A DNA stretch of 40,316 bases, taken from the NCBI RefSeq assembly GCF_001643305.1, contig NZ_LSGW01000092.1:1-40316 (forward strand), written 5' to 3'. Positions 20,682 to 29,330 of the stretch are shown here, piece by piece. The DNA is from Aeromonas salmonicida subsp. salmonicida (lineage in GTDB: Bacteria; Pseudomonadota; Gammaproteobacteria; Enterobacterales; Aeromonadaceae). A program made the position numbers and the translations under genes. The notes below the pieces were generated by a model. It did not search any database and had not been told where the DNA came from. It saw nothing but the letters and a program-made list of their open reading frames with translations. The first letter of the stretch is position 1, and the number at the start of each line of letters is the position of its first letter.

Positions 20682-21413
20682 TCAAGGCTGGTAAGGTTTG
20701 GCAAGGGCACCTATCTCGCCGCTCGCCACCATCTCCTGCAACGCCAGCGCCAGCGGCTGCCGCAGGGCGTGGTGAGGGGAGCGCTTGCTCATGCCCAGAT
20801 AGAGCATGACCGGCTTGGGTGGCAGATAGGCCGCCTTGATGAGCCCGGCCTCATTGTGCTGGCTCAGGGCATAATCCACCTGGCAATCCGTGCCTATCAT
20901 CAGCGATAAATGGCCCCGTTGCACCATGCGCAGCAGTTGATCCTCGGTGGGTACGCCGTGCTTGTCGAGCCTGTTATCTGAATCAAACGGCTCGAAGTAG
21001 GCGGAGTTGAGCACATGACCGACCTTGCGCCCCTGCAGGTCGGCATAGGTGTTAAGAGACGACACCACGGCGCCCTTGCCATAGAAGGCAGAACCGCACT
21101 GGTAGTAGGCGGGTTGCAGATAATCGATGAACTGTGCCCTGTCCGGCGTCATCGCCACCCCTATCATGAGATCAACCTGACCGGTCTGCATCTGCTTGAG
21201 GGCCCGTCCCCAGGGAACCCGCTTCACCTCGAACTGTATGCCGCTACGGCTCTGCAGCCGCTGCAGAATATCCATGTCCAACCCGCGAAACTGACCGTCC
21301 GGTTGCAAGACTCTAAACGGTGGCCAGACATCGGTGGCTACCGTCAGGGTTGGTGCACCCTGTGCCTGACAGGCCAGCAGCAGACCAAACACTCCCCAGC
21401 CTCTCTTCCCCAT
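20682..21413 (-). CDS. Periplasmic solute-binding protein (family 3 type)
   Basis: A 243-residue protein with a secretion signal (MGKRGWGVFGLLLACQAQGA, cleavage probably after the last Ala) and the bilobed SBP_bac_3 pattern: TLTVATDVWPPFRVLQPDG, GLDMDILQRLQ, the aspartate-containing MQTGQVDLMIGVAMTPDR, and the second-lobe hinge region ADLQGRKVGHV. Such proteins bind amino acids or similar small molecules, either for an ABC importer or as orphan sensors. No permease or ATPase gene of the amino-acid class lies next to it, so it appears orphaned; it is not BtuF-like although it sits beside btuC. Ligand unknown. Confidence 0.8.
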   Translation of the reverse strand: MGKRGWGVFGLLLACQAQGAPTLTVATDVWPPFRVLQPDGQFRGLDMDILQRLQSRSGIQFEVKRVPWGRALKQMQTGQVDLMIGVAMTPDRAQFIDYLQPAYYQCGSAFYGKGAVVSSLNTYADLQGRKVGHVLNSAYFEPFDSDNRLDKHGVPTEDQLLRMVQRGHLSLMIGTDCQVDYALSQHNEAGLIKAAYLPPKPVMLYLGMSKRSPHHALRQPLALALQEMVASGEIGALAKPYQP

Positions 21414-21524
21414 CCACTGATCCCTGTATCACCCACCCTTGATGGGTTAAAAATACCCTGCCGTGCCACTTATGGAAACCCGGGGTTCAGGGATAAAATG
21501 CGCCGGACTTTCAAGGAGAACCCA

Positions 21525-21881
21525 ATGAACCCGATTTTCGCCAGTATCGGTCTGCTCTTGTGCAGCAACGTCTTCATGACGTTCGCCTGGTATGCCCACC
21601 TCAAGAGCATGAACCACAAACCCTGGATCATCGCCGCCCTGGTGAGCTGGGGTATAGCCCTGTTCGAATACCTGTTGCAGGTCCCCGCCAACCGTATCGG
21701 CCATACAGTGATGAGTGTTGGCCAGCTCAAGATACTGCAAGAGGTGATCACCCTTACCGTGTTTGTCCCCTTCTCGGTCTTCTATCTGAAAGAGGATCTG
21801 AAGTGGGATTACCTCTGGGCCGGCCTTTGCATCATGGGCGCGGTGTTTTTTGTGTTTCGCGAGAAACTCACCGGTGCCTGA
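21525..21881 (+). CDS. DUF486 / DMT-superfamily small membrane protein
   Basis: A 118-residue inner-membrane protein with four hydrophobic segments, matching the DUF486 family (drug/metabolite transporter superfamily, SMR-sized). Recognisable stretches are FMTFAWYAHLK near residue 18, SWGIALFEYLLQVPANRIG and the C-terminal LCIMGAVFFVFRE. Start at 21525 after a perfect AAGGAG. A GATAAAAT -10-like element lies around 21491. The upstream reading frame extends far back but over the opposite-strand solute-binding gene. Function is not established for the family. Confidence 0.88.
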   Translation: MNPIFASIGLLLCSNVFMTFAWYAHLKSMNHKPWIIAALVSWGIALFEYLLQVPANRIGHTVMSVGQLKILQEVITLTVFVPFSVFYLKEDLKWDYLWAGLCIMGAVFFVFREKLTGA

Positions 21882-21940
21882 GGCTGTACACTCAATAACA
21901 TCCCAAGTAACGGCATCTCCTTGATAGACGAGGCAAAACC

Positions 21941-23080
21941 ATGGAATTGCGAGACATGCTACAGATCCTGGCCAAGCAGGACGGCTCAGACCTCTATCTG
22001 TCGACCGGCGCCCCTCCCTGTGCCAAGTTCAACGGTGGGCTGCGCCCCCTGTCCGAGACGTCGCTCGAACCGGGTGAAGTAGCCAAGATCGCCGCCGACA
22101 TCATGGATGGCGAGCAGAAGCAGCAGTTCGAGCGGGAGCTGGAGATGAACCTCGCCATCTCCCTGCCCCAGATAGGCCGTTTTCGGATCAACATCTTCAA
22201 GCAGCGCAACGAAGTCTCCCTGGTGGCCCGCAACATCAAGACAGAGATCCCCCGCTTTGAGGATCTCAAACTGCCGCCCGTGTTGCTCGACACCATCATG
22301 GAGAAACGGGGCCTGGTGCTGTTTGTGGGCGGTACAGGCTCGGGCAAATCCACGTCGCTGGCGGCCCTCATCGACCATCGCAACCGCAACAGCGGCGGCC
22401 ACATCATCACCATCGAGGATCCGGTGGAGTTCGTCCATCGTCACCGCAAGAGCATCATCAACCAGCGGGAGGTGGGGGTAGATACCCGCAGCTTCCACGC
22501 CGCGCTCAAGAACACCCTGCGCCAGGCACCGGATGTGATCCTCATCGGTGAAATTCGCGATCGCGAGACCATGGAGCATGCCCTTGCCTTCTCCGAGACC
22601 GGGCATCTGGCCATCTCCACCCTGCACGCCAACAACGCCAACCAGGCGCTGGATCGCATCATCAACTTCTTCCCGGAAGAGCGCCGGCCACAGTTGCTCA
22701 ACGATCTTGGCAACAACCTTAAGGCCTTTGTCTCCCAGCGACTGGTGAAAACCACAGACGGTGGCCGCCGGGCGGCGGTGGAGATCATGCTGGGCACCCA
22801 CACCATCCGCGACATGATCAAACGCGGCGAATTTGGCAGCCTGAAAGAGGTGATGGAGAAATCCAGAGCGCTCGGCATGGTCACCTTCGATAGCGCCCTG
22901 TTCGATCTGGTGGTGGAAGGGGTGATAGAGGAGGAAGAAGCGGTGAAAAACGCCGACTCGGCCAACAACCTGCGCCTCAAGATCAAACTGTGGAAAGAGA
23001 AGGGCCAGATCGCCAACAGTGCGGATGCCACCGGCTGGAGTCTGGAGCCCACCAAGGACGAAAGCAACGATCCCTTCTAG
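21941..23080 (+). CDS. pilU: Type IV pilus retraction ATPase PilU
   Basis: A cytoplasmic hexameric ATPase that assists PilT in pilus retraction. The 379-residue protein has the PilT/PilU N-terminal PAS-like domain (SDLYLSTGAPP), Walker A GGTGSGKST (residues 130-138), the Asp box IITIEDPVEF, Walker B DVILIGEIRDRETM and the His box TLHANNANQALDRII. The sequence HALAFSETGHLAIST and a C-terminal extension beyond residue 345 point to PilU rather than PilT. pilT, its usual neighbour, is not here, so this may be a relocated or additional copy. ATG at 21941 follows a weak site. Confidence 0.85.
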   Translation: MELRDMLQILAKQDGSDLYLSTGAPPCAKFNGGLRPLSETSLEPGEVAKIAADIMDGEQKQQFERELEMNLAISLPQIGRFRINIFKQRNEVSLVARNIKTEIPRFEDLKLPPVLLDTIMEKRGLVLFVGGTGSGKSTSLAALIDHRNRNSGGHIITIEDPVEFVHRHRKSIINQREVGVDTRSFHAALKNTLRQAPDVILIGEIRDRETMEHALAFSETGHLAISTLHANNANQALDRIINFFPEERRPQLLNDLGNNLKAFVSQRLVKTTDGGRRAAVEIMLGTHTIRDMIKRGEFGSLKEVMEKSRALGMVTFDSALFDLVVEGVIEEEEAVKNADSANNLRLKIKLWKEKGQIANSADATGWSLEPTKDESNDPF

Positions 23081-23107
23081 TCCTCCCCCTGTCCCCTCCG
23101 CCTTGAA

Positions 23108-23133
23108 CCGTCATCCGCCATGGCAGATGACGG
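23108..23133. repeat. 26-bp near-perfect palindrome after pilU
   Basis: CCGTCATC-C-GCCATGGC-A-GATGACGG is symmetric except for one C/A pair. It lies 28 bp after the pilU stop. An A-run, not a T-run, follows on the plus strand, so it is a weak terminator at best and could be an operator. Confidence 0.4.
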
Positions 23134-23229
23134 CTCAAAAAAACGCCAGCCACTCATCCTTGTCTTAGCCCCTGCCTCTTCTCGCCATGTTGCTATCTGG
23201 TTAACACCCGCCCCTTGGCCATGGTGTTC

Positions 23230-23262
23230 GCTCACATAAATGACAAAAAAATCAATGTGAGC
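23230..23262. promoter_or_regulatory. Inverted repeat in the glgC promoter region
   Basis: GCTCACAT (23230-23237) and ATGTGAGC (23255-23262) are exact inverted copies separated by 17 AT-rich bases, about 90 bp before glgC. The halves resemble Crp half-sites but face the wrong way for one Crp dimer. The remaining gap (23134-23353) has AT-rich promoter-like sequence and no gene. Confidence 0.35.
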
Positions 23263-23353
23263 CCCCTGCTTGCAAAAAATGTCGTTGAAAGCCCTTTCAT
23301 ACAGGCCTCAAAGGAGGCAGTATCAAGAGATTCTATCAACAAAGGGGTATTCA

Positions 23354-24625
23354 ATGTTGTTACAACCTGCCAATACAGCAAAATCCAGACAATTGCTGAA
23401 CGAGACCATGGCCTTGGTTCTCGCAGGAGGGCGGGGCAGTCGCCTCAAGCAGTTGACGGACAACAGGGCGAAACCGGCAGTTCATTTTGGCGGTAAATTC
23501 CGCATCATCGACTTCGTACTCTCCAATTGCATCAACTCGGGGATCCGTCGGGTCGGCGTGGTCACCCAATACAAATCCCACAGCCTGCTGCGCCATCTGC
23601 AATCGGGCTGGTCATTCCTGCGCTACCAGATGAACGAATTCATCGACCTGCTGCCTGCCCAACAAAGGGTGGACGAGGTCAACTGGTATCGCGGCACCGC
23701 CGATGCCGTGTATCAGAATCTGGATATCATTCGCGATCACGCCCCCAAATACGTGGTGGTGCTGGCGGGGGATCACATCTACAAGATGGATTACGCCGCC
23801 ATGCTGCTCGATCACGTCAACATGGGGGCCAAGGTCACAGTGGCCTGCATCGAGGTGCCGCGCATAGAGGCAAGCGCCTTTGGGGTGATGGCGGTGGATG
23901 GAGATCGCAAGATCAACGCCTTCGTCGAGAAACCGGCCAATCCGCCCGCCATGCCAGGCAAGGCCGACATGGCGCTGGCCTCCATGGGGGTCTTCATCTT
24001 CGAAGCCGAGTATCTCTACCAGTTGCTGGAAGAGGATCTGGCCAACCAGGATTCCCACCACGATTTCGGCATGGACGTGATCCCGCGGGTGGTCAAGGAG
24101 GGATCCGCCTACGCCCATCCGTTCAGCATGTCCTGCGTCGGCTGCTGCCCGCAAAAACGCCCCTACTGGCGTGATGTGGGGACTGTGGATTCGTTCTGGG
24201 AAGCGAACATGGATCTCGCCTCCGTCACTCCCGAGCTCGATATCTATGATCAGGAGTGGCCTATCTGGACCAGCCAGACCATGACCCCACCCGCCAAGTT
24301 CGTTCAGGACAGAAACGGCCAGCACGGCATGACCATCAACTCCATGTTCTCCGGTGGCACCATCGTCAGCGGCTCCTTCATCGTGAGTTCGGTGCTGTTC
24401 ACTAATGTGCGCGTGCACTCCTTCTGCACCCTGGATCAGGCGGTGATCTTCCCCGGGGTCGAGATAGGTGCTGGTTGTCGCCTGCGCCGTGTGGTGGTCG
24501 ACAAGGGCTGCATACTGCCCGAAGGGCTGGTGGTGGGGGAAAACGCCTGTGAGGATGCCCGCCGCTTCCACCGATCCGAGCAGGGCATAGTGCTGGTCAC
24601 CAAAGAGATGCTGGCCAAGCTGTAA
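23354..24625 (+). CDS. glgC: Glucose-1-phosphate adenylyltransferase
   Basis: It makes ADP-glucose from ATP and glucose 1-phosphate, the controlled step of glycogen synthesis. The 423-residue protein shows the nucleotide loop [21 protein letters not shown] (residues 23-43), [21 protein letters not shown], the catalytic Asp in [22 protein letters not shown] and a C-terminal left-handed beta-helix. The ATG at 23354 is 6 bases after AAGGGG; a second strong AAGGAGG at about 23309 has no start codon behind it. No other glg gene is adjacent, so it is transcribed alone, ending at the hairpin 24651-24679. Confidence 0.95.
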   Translation: MLLQPANTAKSRQLLNETMALVLAGGRGSRLKQLTDNRAKPAVHFGGKFRIIDFVLSNCINSGIRRVGVVTQYKSHSLLRHLQSGWSFLRYQMNEFIDLLPAQQRVDEVNWYRGTADAVYQNLDIIRDHAPKYVVVLAGDHIYKMDYAAMLLDHVNMGAKVTVACIEVPRIEASAFGVMAVDGDRKINAFVEKPANPPAMPGKADMALASMGVFIFEAEYLYQLLEEDLANQDSHHDFGMDVIPRVVKEGSAYAHPFSMSCVGCCPQKRPYWRDVGTVDSFWEANMDLASVTPELDIYDQEWPIWTSQTMTPPAKFVQDRNGQHGMTINSMFSGGTIVSGSFIVSSVLFTNVRVHSFCTLDQAVIFPGVEIGAGCRLRRVVVDKGCILPEGLVVGENACEDARRFHRSEQGIVLVTKEMLAKL

Positions 24626-24650
24626 GCGAGTTGGTACACAGCAGCCACTG

Positions 24651-24679
24651 AACAAGGGAGCCCGACCGGCGCCCTTGTT
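24651..24679 (+). terminator. glgC terminator
   Basis: A 12-bp stem with one mismatch (AACAAGGGAGCC at 24651-24662 against 24668-24679), followed by TACATTTG. Confidence 0.7.
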
Positions 24680-24770
24680 TACATTTGCTTACGGCTCGTC
24701 CCTTGCCTGTCAGCCCCTCTGGCATGCTACTCTGCCGACGCTCCTGCCTTGCCTTATGATGGAACTACAC

Positions 24771-25250
24771 ATGAAAAAACTGGACGTCGCCCGCCTTGCC
24801 AGTCTCGCCACCGAGGCCGCCCACTCCCCGCGCCAGCGCATGAATCACAATCTGCACGACCAGCTGGCCGACCCCATCCAGCGGCTGGCCATTGCCATGG
24901 AGCCAGATACCTACATTCGCCCCCATCGCCATCTGCAAACCTGGGAGCTGCTCACCGCCCTGTGCGGGCGCTTCGTGGTGCTCAACTTTGACGATGAAAG
25001 CACTGTGGTTGCTCGTGGCGTACTGGGGGAAGAGACCTCGGTACTGGAAACCCCGGTCGCCACCTGGCATGCAGTGCTCTCCCTCGATCCCGGCGCCGTC
25101 ATCTTCGAGGTGAAGCACGGCCCCTACGTACCGTTCAGGGAGGAAGACTTTGCCCCCTGGTCACCGGCGGTGGATGACATCAAGGGCCAGCAGGCCCTGA
25201 TGGCCTGGTATCGCCATGCCGAGGTGGGCCAGCGCTGGCACGGGCGTTAA
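24771..25250 (+). CDS. WbuC-family cupin-fold metalloprotein
   Basis: A 159-residue protein of the WbuC family. It has the N-terminal helix LARLA-type segment, RMNHNLHDQLADPIQRL, the first cupin motif region YIRPHRHLQTWELL with metal-ligand histidines, and the second motif around TWHAVLSL. WbuC proteins are often found with O-antigen clusters, but none is present here and the activity is unknown. The ATG at 24771 is preferred because GATGGA lies a suitable distance upstream; two in-frame ATGs at 24756 and 24759 lack a ribosome site. A strong terminator follows at 25282. Confidence 0.88.
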   Translation: MKKLDVARLASLATEAAHSPRQRMNHNLHDQLADPIQRLAIAMEPDTYIRPHRHLQTWELLTALCGRFVVLNFDDESTVVARGVLGEETSVLETPVATWHAVLSLDPGAVIFEVKHGPYVPFREEDFAPWSPAVDDIKGQQALMAWYRHAEVGQRWHGR

Positions 25251-25281
25251 CGCCCGTGCCTAGGCGGCCAGCCGCAGAAAC

Positions 25282-25310
25282 AACAAGACCCGCCGATGGC
25301 GGGTCTTGTT
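25282..25310. terminator. Bidirectional terminator between wbuC-type gene and feoC
   Basis: A perfect 13-bp stem (AACAAGACCCGCC at 25282-25294, complement at 25298-25310) with a GAT loop and TCTTGTT on both strands, between convergent genes. Confidence 0.8.
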
Positions 25311-25345
25311 CATTGCATGATGGAGTGAGGGATCCGACAAGCGCG

Positions 25346-25588
25346 CTAGCGCTTTTGTACCAAACCAATCTGGCCGGGTTCACACCACTCGAACATCACC
25401 TCCTGGCTCTTGCCGCAGCAGCTGCCACCGCATATCTGAGTCTCCCGCTTGGCCACACGGCCCTTGCGCATCCAGACACCGAGCATGGCCTCCACCGCAT
25501 CTTCCGAGGTATGGAAGTGGCGCGCCAGATCCCGCCGACTCACCTTGCGCTGCGCGGCGAGATAGTCCCCCAGCTCTCGCAGGATCAT
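25346..25588 (-). CDS. feoC: Ferrous iron transport protein C
   Basis: An 80-residue cytoplasmic winged-helix protein that protects or regulates FeoB. Visible are the helix-turn-helix segment VSRRDLARHFHTSEDAVEAML (residues 16-36) and a Cys cluster, ICGGSCCG plus a later EWC, that could hold an Fe-S cluster. The start overlaps the feoB stop by four bases (ATGA), so translation is coupled. It is the last gene of feoABC. Confidence 0.9.
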   Translation of the reverse strand: MILRELGDYLAAQRKVSRRDLARHFHTSEDAVEAMLGVWMRKGRVAKRETQICGGSCCGKSQEVMFEWCEPGQIGLVQKR

Positions 25589-27855
25589 AAGGCCACCACC
25601 TTGCGGGCGACTATGTCACCGTGACGGCGGCCCAGCCACCAGAGCAGCAGCAGGGAGAGGCCATAGCTGCCAATCCAGAACAGGCTCTGCTCGGGGTGAG
25701 CGGCAAAGGTGGCCGCCTGATAGAAGACGGTGGCACACAGGAAGGCGGTGTAGTTGCACCAGGCGGCGGTCAGCAGCGCCCACTGGCGACCGGTTTCCCG
25801 CACCAGCGCGCCCATGGCGGCGGCGCAAGGCATGTAGAGCAGCACAAACAACAGGTAGGCAAAGGCACCGGCCGCGCCATCGAAGTGAGTCTGCATGTTG
25901 CCGTAGGTGGACACGTCCACTTCCTGAGCTTCGGCAGCGGCTTGTTGATCATCGAGCTCACCGACGGAGATCCCCATGGGATCGCTCGGGTTGATCTCCG
26001 CCAGATTGGCGGCAACGGCGGCGATGGCCTCGTGGAAGCTGGCAACGAGGGAGTATTCACTCTCCTCCCCATCACCGGAACCGCCGGCATAGAGGCTGTT
26101 GAGGGTACCGACCACCGCCTCTTTGGCGAAGATGCCGGTCACTATGCCGACCGTGGCCTGCCAGTTGTCATCGCGCACACCTATGGGGTGCAGCACAGGG
26201 GTGACCGCCTGACTGACCTTGCTCAGCACCGAGCTCTCCTGATCCTGGTGGCCAAAGCTGCCATCTGTTCCCAGCGAGTTGAGTACGCTCAGCACGGCCA
26301 CCACCAGCACTATGGTTTTACCGGCACCGAACACGAAGGATTTGAGTTTCTGCCAGGTCTTGATCCCCACGTTGATGGGGCGCGGCCACTCGTAATCGGG
26401 CATCTCCATCAACATGGAGTCACTCTTGCCCGGCAGCAGTGTGTTGCGCAGCAAGAGGCCGGTGAGCACGGCCACCAGAATGCCGACGAGATAGAGACCG
26501 AACACCAGGTTCTGGCCGGATTCGGGGAAGAAGGCCACCGCGAACAGGGCATAGACCGGCAGACGGGCACCGCATGACATGAAGGGCGCCATGGCCGAGG
26601 TCATCAGCCGCTCGCGCTCCGAATTGAGGGTGCGAGTCGCCATCACTGAGGGAACCGTACAGCCAAAGCCCATCAGCATGGGCACGAACGCCTTGCCCGG
26701 CAAGCCGAGGCGGCGCATCAGGGCATCCACCACGAAGGCCGCCCGCGCCAGATAGCCTGAGCTCTCCAGCACAGCCAGGAACAGGTAGAGACAGCCGATC
26801 ACGGGGATAAAGGTAGCGACAGTCTGCAAACCGACCCCGAAGCCGCCCGCCAGTATGGCGCCAACCCACTCGGGGGCATTGACCAGCCCCAGCAGGTGAT
26901 GTACCCCGTCCACAAACAGGGCGCCGCCCATGATGTCGAAGAAGTCGATGAAGGCGCTGCCCACATTGATGGCAAACAGGAACATCAGGTACATCATCAG
27001 CAGGAAGAAGGGGATGCCGACCCAGCGATTGAGCAGCACCCGATCCAGCCATTCACTCTGGGCAACGGTGAGTTTGCCCTTTTGCTGGCACGCCTGGCTG
27101 GTCCACTGATGAATGTGGCCATAGCGGATATCCGCCAGTTGCAGATCTATGTCCTGAGCATGGTGCGCACGGGCGACCACATTGGTAGCAGCGGCCTGTT
27201 GCCCCGCCTGCAGGGTTTCCTGCATCGCCTCATCCTCTTCCAGCAGGCGCAAGGCGCGGCCACGGGCGGCGAGGTGATGGGGGGCGAGCAGTGTCTCCAG
27301 CTCCGCCAAATCTTTCTCAAGAGTGCTGCCGTAATCGAGCATCAGCGCCGGCTGGGGCTTGCCGATAAACTGCTGGATCTGGTGCTTGAAGGCGGCGACC
27401 TGCTGGCGATTGTGGGCCGACAGGGGCACCACAGGGCAACCGAGCGCCTTGGCGAGCAGGGCTTCATCTATGGTCACCCGTCGCTTTTGCAGGATATCCA
27501 TCTTGTTGAGCACCACCACCATGGGCAGCCCCAGCTCGCGCAGTTGCAGCGTGAGGTAGAGGGAGCGTTCCAGGTTGGCGGCATCGATGACGTTGAGCAG
27601 CAGGTCCGGCTGCTGACCCTGCACGAAGCGGCTGGCGATCTGCTCGTCCAGGCTCCCTTCCTGATTGGCCAGGCTATAGATGCCGGGCAGGTCCATCAGC
27701 TTGTAGTCATGTCCCTGGGCAGAAAACTCGCCCATCTTCTTGTCGACGGTCACGCCACTCCAGTTGCCCACCTGCTGGCGGGCACCGGTCAGGGCGTTGA
27801 ACAGTGAGGTCTTGCCGCTATTGGGGTTGCCAACGGTCACGAGGGAGTAGTTCAT
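25585..27855 (-). CDS. feoB: Ferrous iron transporter FeoB
   Basis: The inner-membrane Fe2+ importer. The 756-residue protein has an N-terminal G-domain with G1 GNPNSGKT (residues 9-16), the switch Thr in SGVTVDKK, G3 DLPGIYSL and G4 NKMD, a helical GDI spacer, then two Gate motifs with GFGCTVPSVMATRTL and the core membrane helices. Length and C-terminal membrane segments are as in E. coli FeoB. It overlaps feoA by four bases upstream and feoC by four downstream, forming a tightly coupled operon under the FNR and Fur sites at 28096-28167. Confidence 0.97.
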   Translation of the reverse strand: MNYSLVTVGNPNSGKTSLFNALTGARQQVGNWSGVTVDKKMGEFSAQGHDYKLMDLPGIYSLANQEGSLDEQIASRFVQGQQPDLLLNVIDAANLERSLYLTLQLRELGLPMVVVLNKMDILQKRRVTIDEALLAKALGCPVVPLSAHNRQQVAAFKHQIQQFIGKPQPALMLDYGSTLEKDLAELETLLAPHHLAARGRALRLLEEDEAMQETLQAGQQAAATNVVARAHHAQDIDLQLADIRYGHIHQWTSQACQQKGKLTVAQSEWLDRVLLNRWVGIPFFLLMMYLMFLFAINVGSAFIDFFDIMGGALFVDGVHHLLGLVNAPEWVGAILAGGFGVGLQTVATFIPVIGCLYLFLAVLESSGYLARAAFVVDALMRRLGLPGKAFVPMLMGFGCTVPSVMATRTLNSERERLMTSAMAPFMSCGARLPVYALFAVAFFPESGQNLVFGLYLVGILVAVLTGLLLRNTLLPGKSDSMLMEMPDYEWPRPINVGIKTWQKLKSFVFGAGKTIVLVVAVLSVLNSLGTDGSFGHQDQESSVLSKVSQAVTPVLHPIGVRDDNWQATVGIVTGIFAKEAVVGTLNSLYAGGSGDGEESEYSLVASFHEAIAAVAANLAEINPSDPMGISVGELDDQQAAAEAQEVDVSTYGNMQTHFDGAAGAFAYLLFVLLYMPCAAAMGALVRETGRQWALLTAAWCNYTAFLCATVFYQAATFAAHPEQSLFWIGSYGLSLLLLWWLGRRHGDIVARKVVAL

Positions 27856-28079
27856 ACCAGTTCAACCTCGATTTGCAGGGCAAGGCTTTTTTGCATGGAG
27901 AGACAGATCCCCTGGCACTGGATCTGGAGCGGGTCACCCAGCGGGGCCGCGCGCAGGAAGAGAACTTCGGTCTGTGGCAGCAGGCCCATCACCATCAGTT
28001 TGCGCCGCAATGTACGTTCAAGATGGTTCATGTGCTTGATGCGAGCACTCTGTCCCGGTGACAACTGCGCGAGTACCAT
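27852..28079 (-). CDS. feoA: Ferrous iron transport protein A
   Basis: A 75-residue SH3-like cytoplasmic protein needed for FeoB activity. It begins with LSPGQSARIKHM, and the central part (RRKLMVMGLLPQTEVLFLRAAPLGDP) is the typical FeoA stretch. Start at 28079 after CAGGAG. It is the first gene of feoABC. Confidence 0.95.
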   Translation of the reverse strand: MVLAQLSPGQSARIKHMNHLERTLRRKLMVMGLLPQTEVLFLRAAPLGDPLQIQCQGICLSMQKSLALQIEVELV

Positions 28080-28095
28080 GACTGACTCCTGAAGT

Positions 28096-28114
28096 TAAAC
28101 AATAATAATTCGCT
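28096..28114. promoter_or_regulatory. Fur-box-like site
   Basis: TTAAACAATAATAATTCGC matches the 19-bp Fur consensus at 11 positions by my count. It lies just downstream of the predicted feoA transcription start, where Fur-Fe2+ binding would block transcription. Confidence 0.4.
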
Positions 28115-28127
28115 TTTACTCGGGGCA

Positions 28128-28133
28128 TTATAA
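28128..28133 (-). promoter_or_regulatory. -10 element of the feoA promoter
   Basis: A perfect TATAAT on the minus strand. Its likely start site (about 28120) places the FNR site centre near -41, the class II activator position. Confidence 0.6.
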
Positions 28134-28153
28134 TCCGTGTTTCCCGCGCTGAT

Positions 28154-28167
28154 TTGAGTAAAATCAA
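28154..28167. promoter_or_regulatory. FNR site upstream of feoABC
   Basis: TTGAGTAAAATCAA matches TTGATNNNNATCAA at nine of ten positions. FNR activation of feo under oxygen limitation is known in E. coli. The site also lies about 40 bp before yciH. Confidence 0.6.
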
Positions 28168-28198
28168 ACTCCGCTTAGCTAACTCACAAATAACTGCC

Positions 28199-28528
28199 AT
28201 GAGTCACGACAACAACAGCCACCTGGTTTACAGCACGGATGGCGGCATGATCAAGGAACAAACCCAGCCCCAATCCGCCTCCCCTTTTCCGCAGGATGGT
28301 ACTGTGCGCATCCGGCGCGAGACCAAGGGGCGCAAGGGCGCTGGCGTCATCACCATCCACGGTGTACCGGCGGAACAGCAGAAAACCATCGCCACCCTGC
28401 TCAAGAAGAAATGCGGCACCGGCGGCGGTTTGAAAGAGGGGATCATCGAGATCCAGGGGGATAAACGGGACCTGATCAAGACCGAGCTGGAGAAGGCCGG
28501 TTTCAGCGTCAAGCTGGTCGGTGGTTGA
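28199..28528 (+). CDS. yciH: SUI1/eIF1-like translation factor YciH
   Basis: A 109-residue protein of the SUI1 (eIF1-like) family that checks initiation at the 30S subunit in E. coli; its exact role is unsettled. The SUI1 fold covers about residues 36-109 with VRIRRETKGRKGAGVITIHGV and the basic-Gly region KKKCGTGGGLKEGIIEIQGD. The ATG at 28199 gives the usual YciH N-terminus; the frame runs 15 codons upstream over the FNR site. Divergent from feoABC. Confidence 0.92.
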   Translation: MSHDNNSHLVYSTDGGMIKEQTQPQSASPFPQDGTVRIRRETKGRKGAGVITIHGVPAEQQKTIATLLKKKCGTGGGLKEGIIEIQGDKRDLIKTELEKAGFSVKLVGG

Positions 28529-28533
28529 GTCGC

Positions 28534-28562
28534 TTGTCTCGCGGATGGTTTTTCCCTAGAAT
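28534..28562 (+). promoter_or_regulatory. Promoter of the mneA leader
   Basis: TTGTCT (28534-28539), a 17-bp spacer and TAGAAT (28557-28562). Transcription would begin near 28569, right before the riboswitch. Confidence 0.55.
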
Positions 28563-28574
28563 GCCCGCTCCCAT

Positions 28575-28772
28575 CGAGGGGGAGTAGTCTCGCAGCCCGA
28601 CCCCAAACCGGTTTGCGACCCTGATCAACATGCTTGGTGCCAACTCACCATGGTCAGGGTGATCCATCTAATACGTGGATTTGACAAAACCTTTGACGGG
28701 CCAGTGCCAATACCGGGGACGGATGGCGCAGGCTTGTCTCAGGTATAACAATTCCGTCCCCCGGTCATTTTT
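28575..28772 (+). ncRNA. yybP-ykoY-type Mn2+ riboswitch
   Basis: The leader carries the conserved first loop GGGGGAGTAG (28578-28587) and the second-strand TCAACAT (28625-28631) of the yybP-ykoY aptamer, with pairing arms around them, upstream of a manganese exporter gene, a known association. The 3' end looks like an expression platform: ACCGGGGACGGA near 28712-28726 can pair with TCCGTCCCCCGGT near 28753-28765, followed by CATTTTT that touches the ATG. Mn2+ binding should favour expression of the exporter. Confidence 0.75.
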
Positions 28773-29330
28773 ATGGAAGCCTTGTTAACCTCAACCCTGA
28801 GCGTGGCTATCGCCGAGATCGGCGACAAGACCCAGCTGCTGGCGTTGCTGCTCATCTGCCGTTTTCGCAAGCCCTGGCCCATCATAGCCGGCATGCTGGC
28901 GGCGACCCTGCTCAACCACGCCGGCGCCGCCTGGCTTGGCGAGTTCATCAGCCGCTGGCTGGACCCCAAAGTGATGACCTATCTGGTCGCAGGCTCCTTC
29001 ATTGCGATGGCGGCCTGGATCCTGGTACCTGACAAGCTGGATGACGAAGAGAGCCCGCTCGACAAGTACGGCCCCTTCATGGCCACCTTCGTGCTGTTCT
29101 TCATCGCCGAGATCGGTGACAAGACCCAGATAGCCACTGTGCTGCTGGCGGCCAAGTATGACTCGCTGACGCAAGTCATCGCCGGTACCACCCTCGGCAT
29201 GATGCTGGCCAACGTGCCTGTGGTACTGCTCGGCAAGCTGGGCGCCGACAAGCTGCCGCTCAAGGGGATCCGCATCGCCTGCGCCATTCTGTTTGCAGGG
29301 CTGGGGGTGAGTACTCTCATCTTCGCCTGA
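28773..29330 (+). CDS. mneA: Manganese exporter, TMEM165/GDT1 (UPF0016) family
   Basis: A 185-residue inner-membrane protein with six hydrophobic segments and the two family motifs EIGDKT at residues 15-20 and 113-118, which form the cation site. The Vibrio cholerae homologue MneA exports Mn2+, and the riboswitch in front supports the same role here. The start at 28773 gives the family N-terminus, but there is no recognisable Shine-Dalgarno sequence: the T-run of the terminator-like hairpin sits directly before the ATG. Terminator at 29425-29459. Confidence 0.9.
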   Translation: MEALLTSTLSVAIAEIGDKTQLLALLLICRFRKPWPIIAGMLAATLLNHAGAAWLGEFISRWLDPKVMTYLVAGSFIAMAAWILVPDKLDDEESPLDKYGPFMATFVLFFIAEIGDKTQIATVLLAAKYDSLTQVIAGTTLGMMLANVPVVLLGKLGADKLPLKGIRIACAILFAGLGVSTLIFA

